Source of the DNA: Cristatella mucedo
Taxonomy: Eukaryota; Bryozoa; Phylactolaemata; Cristatellidae
Direction: 5' to 3'
Assembly (NCBI GenBank): GCA_009760855.2
Contig: WPIO01000005.1
Coordinates: forward strand, 11,313,001-11,377,000
Length of the DNA stretch: 64,000 nt
The notes under the pieces were generated by a model. The model was not told where the DNA came from. It searched no databases and saw only the letters and a list, made by a program, of their open reading frames with translations. How positions within the stretch are numbered: position 1 is the stretch's first letter; the number at the start of each line of letters is the position of its first letter. Made by a program: the position numbers and the translations under genes. Below, piece by piece: positions 61,701 through 64,000 of the stretch.

Positions 61701-63381
61701 TATGATCGCCACTTCTAGTGGGCAATGAAGGATCACTTCTGGAGTATTCAAACCCGACCTAGGTTGTGGAAAGCACTTACCTTACCCCTGGGCTAAGATC
61801 CAGGGGCAATTACAGGTTAGCTGATCAAACAGTCTCATTTATATAATCTCAGAAGAGCAAGTATCGAGTCGCAGAAGTCTAGTCAAGATGCCTTGATGCG
61901 GGAACCAGCTTGGCTGTGATATCCAAGTTTTGCAATTTTGCGCAGTTGGAAGTATGCAGACTTGACTGCAAAGTTGATGAGGTCATTAAAGTAAATGACC
62001 ATTTTGGAATAGGGTACCCAGATTTCTTGCAGAGGCTACTGCTAGCGTATGCTAGCCAAGTCCATTATCAATGTTAGGCTTTCCAGTTTTAGTGACACAC
62101 TACGTTTTCCCATAACTAGTGAGTTGGTTTTATCTTCATTTATTTTGAGAGAAAGGTACTAGATACCATAAAAGCTCACTAGAGGACAACCTACGGCCAT
62201 TTTCCATCTCTCATATGGCTATAGTTTACGCCTAAGAAACTGGTTCTTTATATCTGCTGGCATTTGTGCTACTTCTCATCTGAATTCATGTATAGATCCT
62301 TGATTAATATCTGCATGCTATTCATCCCTAAAAAGGAAGCAGGCACATTGTGTTTAATGCTGGGCATTTCCTCAGTCTAGGAACCTGTGCTAAGCTAATG
62401 ATTATTTAGCTAGATTGAAGCCTGGCCCTGGTCTTGAGATTGTGTAGCTGACAATGTAAATGTAATGTATTTCCATCTAACTCCACAAAGCAACAAGGAA
62501 TAAGTGGCTGTTACCCTGAAGAGTTTTCTGTAGCTTATTCAAAGCCGAGGTAGCTTTCGTTGCGCATATGCGGAGACAGTCCATGTAGCATTTTGTGACA
62601 ACTAGTGTATGGGGTCACTAAGCTGAGCCATGCTAGGCATACCAAGGCATGTAATAGCATCACAAAAGGCAGAACTAGTTCTTGCCAATTGACTTGTGGG
62701 TTTGTCGAGTGTTGGCTTCTTTTTAATGTTATTGCATGACTATACCAATAATGGAAATTTGATGGCTGCTAGAAGCTAATCAGAAATGCTGAAAATATTG
62801 GTGCAATCGAGACATCGTGCTGTGTCTTTATTGCCACATTCAGTAGGAGCATTGTATTTCGAACTCTGTTGTCAGTCATATAGGCCAAGACAAACCACGC
62901 AAGATTTCTCATGCTCGTGGTTAGAGTAGTTAAAGCATGCTGCTGAACCTCTTTTGCAACCTTTATTCTGGATCATGGGCCTAGATCATGCACGGTTTCT
63001 TCTTTAGACTGATGTCGTTGGGTATTGCTGCATGAATATTGCTTCGTCTTTCAGTCTGATATTGATGTGTCTTATATTGATGATGTCCTGGGTCGGGCGA
63101 TGCAATGTGGACGTAGTTTTAATTTACAAGCTTAAAGGCATTTCCTGCTGAGCTGGTTTGCTGCTTGGTCACACCAATACTGCTGTCTCTTACCTAACCG
63201 CCTCCAAGAATGTATTGAAGGTCTTTTTGATACTCTTGGTAATTTGTCTCTGTATCTTGCAGCAATATCTGGCACAAGCTGATGGATCAGCTATAAATCC
63301 TGACGGCACAAGGTCGCCTTACGGAGAAAGAAAGGCAGAGCCACCCAGCAAACCTCCTTTGCAGTCTCTACCGAGTGACAA
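29796..63381 (+). CDS. F-BAR protein of the CIP4/TOCA-1/FBP17 family (5' exons to linker)
   Basis: These proteins bend membrane with an F-BAR dimer, bind Cdc42 through an HR1 coiled coil, and recruit WASP/WAVE and dynamin through SH3 in endocytosis. Coding exons: 29796-29819, 37268-37383, 40967-41014, 46978-47128, 48749-48811, 52285-52518, 52918-53064, 53273-53518, 55554-55666, 57805-57937, 61233-61288, then a tentative 63263-63381. The first eleven join in a consistent phase and give about 443 codons. MSWRTDLW/DQLDRLID opens it (family MSWGTELWDQFD). EQAYAKELR, TSC-like SSCLIGYCGVLKELGDMAGQ and LKTERKK follow. GHVPPGDVPFEDL near residue 285 closes the F-BAR. HLPPQQQKNQLSKKI and YTQNPSLGDP are HR1 hallmarks. 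No SH3 is seen; it probably lies right of the window. Family is firm; which vertebrate paralogue group is not resolvable. Confidence 0.92.
30520..33560 (+). other. Repeat-poor part of F-BAR intron 1
   Basis: About 3 kb without any recognised LINE, SINE or microsatellite, in contrast to every other intron. It is rich in CAGCTG/GCAGCAG motifs. No exon found. It may hold regulatory DNA. Confidence 0.4.
33570..34335 (+). mobile_element. Decayed LINE C-terminus and 3' tail
   Basis: CACTGGCTGCCTATCAAGTT (a decayed LHWLPIK block) near 33703, a weak AFS/P..WN trace, and a tail GTAAAGCACCTGAATACAGG..TCTCTTAGGGCTCTG ending ATTATTACA at about 34335. Confidence 0.5.
34871..35042 (+). mobile_element. SINE-1
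   Basis: TGAGCCGTTATGG, GGGCTCGAATTCTGTGGTGG, AAGCAGTGGTGATAGCCTTC, ATCAGCTAGTG. In F-BAR intron 1. Confidence 0.82.
35050..37260 (+). other. F-BAR intron 1, 3' part, nothing recognised
   Basis: No exon, RNA gene or repeat family recognised up to the exon 2 acceptor. Confidence 0.35.
37268..37383 (+). CDS. F-BAR gene exon 2
   Basis: Acceptor TTATTTTTAG; donor CG/GTAAGG. It encodes DQLDRLIDLAHRNIEFCERY and DFMKER..SEQAYAKEL(R), helix 1-2 of the F-BAR. Confidence 0.92.
37671..37842 (+). mobile_element. SINE-1, best-preserved copy
   Basis: TGAGCCGTAATGGCTCACTG, then GGTAAGGCGGTTGC, GGGTTCGAATCCTGCGG, CCACTGCAAGCGGTGGTGAT, TTAAATCAGATAGTATG. In F-BAR intron 2. Confidence 0.88.
38041..38228. 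repeat. C-run and (CT)n microsatellite
   Basis: CTCTCC-rich start, a poly-C stretch (about 38110-38147), then about 33 CT units. Confidence 0.97.
39086..39663. repeat. 288-bp near-perfect tandem duplication
   Basis: Two copies (39086-39373 and 39374-39663) offset by 288 bases, from TTTGAGATGGGCAGATAAT to AAACAGCCGTGTT. I see two substitutions (GTGCATTTATGG against GTGTATATATGG). Each unit contains a reverse SINE-2 tail and a SINE-1 end. Recent duplication in F-BAR intron 2. Confidence 0.95.
39645..39808 (-). mobile_element. SINE-1, reverse orientation
   Basis: CTTAGCTGATTAAACAGCC, CAGCAGAAGAGC, CATCACCACTTGATG, AGGATTCGAACCCATG, TGGCTATCACGGCCCAG. It starts inside the second unit of the tandem duplication. 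Confidence 0.78.
39808..39865 (-). mobile_element. SINE-2 fragment, reverse
   Basis: TTGACCTTGGTTCGAGGCAAGC and CTGGGCCAAACCAGCTTGG: only the tRNA-like 5' half. Confidence 0.6.
40112..40246 (-). mobile_element. SINE-2, reverse orientation
   Basis: GTATATCGCCATAGAAAAGC, TTGATCTCTATTCAGTC, AGACTCGAGCCCATGACC, CCTTGGCCAAACCAAGG. In F-BAR intron 2. Confidence 0.75.
40967..41014 (+). CDS. F-BAR gene exon 3
   Basis: Acceptor TTTTTTATAG; donor GA/GTAAGA. It has 48 bases, entering and leaving in phase 2: (R)KLAKNYQPKKKEEEE(E), corresponding to the basic NLVKKY.PK segment. Confidence 0.85.
41300..41400 (+). mobile_element. SINE-2, partial
   Basis: GTACTCAACTTTAACGACCAAGG, GTGGGCTTGAGCCCGGTGGC, ATAGAGATTAAGGTCTC..GGGGGCTATACAAATA. 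Confidence 0.72.
41420..41900 (-). mobile_element. LINE-B coding end, reverse, degraded
   Basis: On the minus strand SYAPKAWNALR (shared with the intact copies at 56378 and 44423) precedes a divergent 3' part with a long but unexplained frame (41440-41700). Confidence 0.5.
42080..43900 (+). mobile_element. LINE (CR1/L2-like), endonuclease end to RT
   Basis: FGSTFADFILRSGQIIRTRE (endonuclease C-terminal trace), LTHVLNECALMTKRLVRRHQ (linker before RT), TAVVMMLLKRPTVDYEHINN, ILLASYDWG (RT entry) and SSLDLSSAFDAIDHNIVFNH (RT palm) in order, with frameshifts and stops. In F-BAR intron 3. Confidence 0.7.
43975..44245 (-). mobile_element. LINE-A 3' end, reverse
   Basis: GTATGTATCTCCATCTGTAA, AAGCCTAAGTGGCTTTCGGC, GGAGGGCAGTCGATGTAGTG: the LINE-A terminus as at 21960. 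Confidence 0.78.
44420..44912 (+). mobile_element. LINE-B ORF2 C-terminus with complete 3' end
   Basis: NAPKAWNSLPTCVRTSPDMT then FKKNFKAHLFRTAFSGFL and stop at 44680, the 3'UTR with its CTGACACTGTGCATG repeats, AGCGCCTAGAAAGAGATTAA stem-loop and (ATT)n end. It is the clearest copy linking coding end to 3' tail. Confidence 0.85.
45110..45720 (+). mobile_element. LINE C-terminal remnant
   Basis: NVKNIARIRACL, then across frames LELHWLPMKHQIFFKVLFL and VWNSPPP, decayed C-terminal blocks. Similar to 18640-18950. Confidence 0.6.
45786..45905 (+). mobile_element. LINE-A terminal fragment
   Basis: ATGCCAAAAGCCGCTTAGGC, then GTGGAGTTACAGACGGAGAT and GCATTACATTATG. Confidence 0.75.
46020..46970 (+). 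other. F-BAR intron 3, 3' part, nothing recognised
   Basis: Frames at 46024-46433 lack family motifs and splice support. Confidence 0.35.
46978..47128 (+). CDS. F-BAR gene exon 4
   Basis: Acceptor CTACTTTTAG; donor AAG/GTAATT. It reads KSSCLIGYCGVLKELGDMAG through IAELKTERKK and exits in phase 0. Confidence 0.92.
47130..48330 (+). other. F-BAR intron 4, AT-rich, nothing recognised
   Basis: No repeat family or exon recognised before the LINE-like tail at 48375. Confidence 0.35.
48375..48465 (+). mobile_element. LINE/SINE-type 3' tail
   Basis: GGAAGTGCCTAGGAAGATAT..GCTCTCTTAGGGTACTATACA followed by (ATT)n: the shared stem-loop and tail without the body. Confidence 0.6.
48749..48811 (+). CDS. 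F-BAR gene exon 5
   Basis: Acceptor ACCCTGTTAG; donor AAG/GTGAGG. It has 21 codons, CQEDGKKLLAQLDNHLQLLL. Confidence 0.88.
49185..49510 (-). mobile_element. LINE-A 3' end, reverse
   Basis: GTAACGTATCTCCACCTGTAAC, GCCTAAGCGGTATTTGATAC, GAGCAGTTGAGGTAGAGTAG, TGGAAGTGAGTTCCACAGTC. In F-BAR intron 5. Confidence 0.82.
50385..50770 (+). mobile_element. LINE-B coding end and 3'UTR
   Basis: ACGAACCTCAAATTCTTTGG (TNLKFFG), SLYAPKPGAPF trace, then 3'UTR motifs and the stem-loop GCCTAGAAAGAGATTGGGCT. Degraded. Confidence 0.75.
51061..51366 (+). other. Uncharacterised 101-codon open frame in F-BAR intron 5
   Basis: Reads MTLSQLVNKQLNLILDPLLG, then MDGFLKYSIHEVCRLSADKL and LIAYSTDLHGLIYLQNVDD, with regular amphipathic composition and an AT-biased third position unlike its surroundings. 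No family recognised. No clear donor near the end. It could be a transposon-derived or nested gene fragment. Confidence 0.3.
52285..52518 (+). CDS. F-BAR gene exon 6
   Basis: Acceptor ATGCTTTAG; donor GAG/GTGCGT. It has 78 codons, from AKRRYELAFRESEKAHELY to ATNDYQRQHYGELLPRLVE. Confidence 0.92.
52690..52718. repeat. (GT)n microsatellite
   Basis: Fourteen GT units in the intron between exons 6 and 7. Confidence 0.97.
52918..53064 (+). CDS. F-BAR gene exon 7
   Basis: Acceptor TGCTCTTTAG; donor GCA/GTAAGT. It has 49 codons, QMQRLEEKRVNQFKSMVKD through ISGIDKAAEQINV, the last F-BAR helices. Confidence 0.92.
53273..53518 (+). CDS. F-BAR gene exon 8
   Basis: Acceptor GCTCGGTAG; donor AAG/GTAAGC. 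It has 82 codons. KTGHVPPGDVPFEDL ends the F-BAR domain; the rest is a Gly/Ser/Thr linker ending GGLRGIFGKPK, like the basic FGKKPK element before HR1. Confidence 0.92.
53872..53995 (-). mobile_element. LINE-B 3' tail, reverse
   Basis: (AAT)n, TTCACTTGATAAAGCGCCC, TTAATCTCTCTCTAGGCGC, TTTACATTTGCTGCAAAGTG. Same as 63578. Confidence 0.85.
54585..54880 (-). mobile_element. LINE C-terminus, reverse
   Basis: The minus strand reads TVRGFVTSHLDYCTSFNSRL, PAWALSRLQLIQNAAVRPVC and YWLSTKHRINFEI, the V..F..SRLDYCN / LQ..QNAAAR / LHWLPV..RI blocks of CR1/L2-type LINEs. Confidence 0.75.
54840..55325 (+). mobile_element. LINE C-terminus, forward
   Basis: LQLVQNSTARFFYSDQN, then across a frame PALASTKQHIDFKVPFLTF and SLALVYRTEIL, and a stem-loop tail GTAAAATGCCTGGATAGAGA. 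It abuts the minus-strand copy head to head. Confidence 0.7.
55554..55666 (+). CDS. F-BAR gene exon 9 (HR1 start)
   Basis: Acceptor TTCTTAAACAG; donor AG/GTAATG. It encodes DFGHLPPQQQKNQLSKKIAE and FNAQFAKETKE(R). Confidence 0.9.
56075..56900 (-). mobile_element. LINE-B, reverse: ORF2 C-terminus and 3' end
   Basis: 56707-56378 on the minus strand is an uninterrupted frame: HITPLLADLHWLPVKQRIDF, SLHSLAPAYLSDILPHQAKH, PIPRTNLKSFGDRAFSSYA and PKTWNSFPTCVRTS. It then runs through the 3'UTR to the stem-loop and (AAT)n at 56075. Best-preserved coding end of the family here; part of intron 9 of the F-BAR gene. Confidence 0.88.
56915..57125 (+). mobile_element. LINE-B 3'UTR and tail, forward
   Basis: GTGCATGCTGCCACTAACC, CTTTGCAGCAAGTGTAAAGC, GCCTTGAAAGAGATTGAGTT, (ATT)n. 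It sits next to the inverted copy at 56075-56900. Confidence 0.85.
57805..57937 (+). CDS. F-BAR gene exon 10 (HR1 end)
   Basis: Acceptor TATCATTTTGAAG; donor GAG/GTAAGT. It encodes (R)EAMAKMVSLYTQNPSLGDP and SANIDTITAELRKYE. Confidence 0.9.
58488..58625 (+). mobile_element. SINE-2, best-preserved copy
   Basis: CGAGCTGGATTGGTCCAGTGG (A-box), GGGCTCGAGCCCAGAGGC (B-box), AAGCGCCTGAATAGAGATTA and TTGGGGCGCTATACAAATGA. In F-BAR intron 10. Confidence 0.88.
58650..59275 (-). mobile_element. LINE coding end, reverse, degraded
   Basis: Minus-strand traces NPKSFRDLVSTYSRYG, SVDFKDLS, and upstream TAKHRITRKLKSLTLKLSST, SKIMPASCQLYAIAKFRHV, as in LINE C-terminal and thumb regions. Confidence 0.6.
59277..59440 (+). 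mobile_element. SINE-1
   Basis: GGGCCGTGATAGCCCACATG, GGGTTGGAATCCTGCAGTGG, AACTGCAGGTGGTGGTGATA, TTAAATCAGCTAACAT. Confidence 0.8.
59856..59953. repeat. 49-bp tandem duplication
   Basis: TGCACTTGGTTTACTAGGTT starts the unit at 59856 and again at 59905; both end GCTAAGAGAGTT. Two substitutions. Confidence 0.92.
59970..60040. repeat. (ATTAG)-type simple repeat
   Basis: Imperfect AGATTAGATTAGACATTAG units. Confidence 0.9.
60045..61225 (+). other. F-BAR intron 10, nothing recognised
   Basis: No exon or repeat family recognised up to the exon 11 acceptor. Confidence 0.35.
61233..61288 (+). CDS. F-BAR gene exon 11, probable
   Basis: Acceptor TCGATTTCAG; donor AAG/GTACGG. It has 56 bases, HAQSHKEKFPQMEQRLCG(R), continuing the HR1 coiled coil. 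It leaves phase 2. No direct family match beyond helical character. Confidence 0.6.
61295..62165 (-). mobile_element. LINE coding end, reverse, split by a SINE
   Basis: Minus-strand traces of the C-terminal blocks (YQFKVQSFTYRSIHPRALAYLS) at 61595-61410, and the upstream region (KINEDKTNSLVMGK-like) at 62160-62070. SINE-1 material lies between. Confidence 0.6.
61668..61850 (-). mobile_element. SINE-1-like, reverse
   Basis: CAGCTGAAGAGCCTTAACAG, CGCCACTTCTAGTGGGCAATG, ATTCAAACCCGACCTAGG, CCCCTGGGCTAAGATCC. A diverged copy followed by a second tail (GTTAGCTGATCAAACAGTC). Confidence 0.6.
62455..62665 (-). mobile_element. LINE-A 3' end, reverse, diverged
   Basis: AATGTATTTCCATCTAACTCC, AAAGCCGAGGTAGCTTTCG. 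About 200 bases of the family, strongly mutated. Confidence 0.6.
63263..63381 (+). CDS. F-BAR gene linker exon, tentative
   Basis: Acceptor TATCTTGCAG; donor AA/GTAATG. The open frame reads YLAQADGSAINPDGTRSPYG then a Pro-rich PPSKPPLQSLPSD. It needs entry in phase 0, whereas exon 11 leaves phase 2, so an intervening exon is missing or exon 11 is skipped with it. Reading on gives an immediate TAA, so it could also be a terminal exon. Confidence 0.5.
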
Positions 63382-63574
63382 GTAATGCCATCTTATTTCC
63401 TCTTTAGCTTATGCATGTGCATTACTGACCCAACTAGGAGTTTTTGTGTGCACCTGGCTTCCAGAAATTCTAGTCTCTAGCTGGAAAGCTGAGATTGTAA
63501 AAGTAAAGGTTAGCTGATCAAACAGCCTCAGTTATTTAGAGGGTAGCCTTGCCTGGCCGGCTGTGTGCCTAGAG

Positions 63575-63745
63575 TAATAATAATAATAATAATAATAATT
63601 CACTTGATAAAGCGCCCTCGGAGAACTTAATCTCTCTCTAGGCGCTTTACATTTGCTGTAAAGTGAAATGCAATGGAATGGTAAGTAAAATCATGCTTGA
63701 AAAACAAACGAACTGAATAATATGGTTAGGGGTGACATGCCTAAA
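63575..63745 (-). mobile_element. LINE-B 3' tail, reverse
   Basis: (AAT)n, GATAAAGCGCCCTCGGAGAA, TCTCTCTCTAGGCGCTTTAC, ATGGTTAGGGGTGACATGC. Confidence 0.85.
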
Positions 63746-63747
63746 GC

Positions 63748-63850
63748 AATGTGGGAATGGGCAATGAAGGATTGCCTGCTGAAGGTCTAGAGCCCTCGAC
63801 CTGGGTTGTGAAGCGTGAGCGCCTAACCCCTAGGCTAAAATCCAATAGGG
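63748..63850 (-). mobile_element. SINE-1-like fragment, reverse
   Basis: GGGCAATGAAGGATTGCCTG, TAGAGCCCTCGACCTGGGTT, CCCCTAGGCTAAAATCC: same diverged subtype as 61668. Confidence 0.55.
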
Positions 63851-64000
63851 CCAGGCAAAACCTTTGTAACACTACTGAAGCCGCATGCCCAATCTACTGA
63901 CGACCTCGGAAGTGTATCAACTGCGGCACATCTCACTGATAAGTCATATAGTCCTCAGTGCAAGCATCTCAAGACTGTTGGTGGTAAACTTTCTATTCTT

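Noticed and set aside
63055-63135. Exon SDIDVSYIDDVLGRAMQ in the F-BAR model
   Set aside because: Good acceptor, but its phase fits neither exon 11 nor the 63263 exon and no convincing donor was found; kept only as a finding.

Overview
The window is animal nuclear DNA, most likely from an invertebrate, with a mollusc, annelid, flatworm or other non-vertebrate metazoan all possible; I cannot name the species. The evidence is spliced genes with GT-AG introns of 0.1 to over 7 kb, animal-type gene families, tRNA-derived SINEs, CR1/L2-type LINE fragments in both orientations, many microsatellites, and no bacterial operon structure.

Left part (1-8.9 kb): a decayed MULE transposase, LINE and SINE debris, and the first four coding exons of a DAXX-like gene on the minus strand (ATG at 8662, fourth exon ending at 4263). 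The rest of that gene must lie left of the window. Its predicted N-terminus has a SUMO-interacting-type motif and an acidic run, followed by the DAXX helical bundle, both as in vertebrate DAXX.

Middle (8.9-29 kb): a transposon-rich intergenic region. It holds a Tigger/pogo-like element with two later insertions. One of these is an unusual C-rich/TTTAGGG-bearing inverted-repeat element flanked by an exact 14-bp direct repeat, with a second copy at 1651-2400. It also holds a long minus-strand LINE (endonuclease plus part of the reverse transcriptase) that carries a 189-bp hAT element closely resembling SPIN, with an exact 8-bp target-site duplication.

Right part (29-64 kb): one large plus-strand gene of the CIP4/TOCA/FBP17 F-BAR family. 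It starts with an 8-codon first coding exon (29796-29819) behind a GC-rich promoter region. Eleven exons join in a consistent frame to 61288 and encode a full F-BAR domain and the HR1 coiled coil. A further linker exon is likely at 63263, but its phase does not join directly, so an exon is missing from the model. The SH3 domain expected at the C-terminus is not seen and probably lies right of the window. Introns of 3-7 kb are filled with LINE and SINE copies.

Four repeat families recur. SINE-1 and SINE-2 both have tRNA-type A and B boxes. LINE-A has a 3' end finishing in TACATTACAT. LINE-B ends in (ATT)n and shares a 3' stem-loop with SINE-2. Boundaries of degraded repeats are approximate. 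The repeat and gene families were identified by eye from memory of family motifs; no database search was run.
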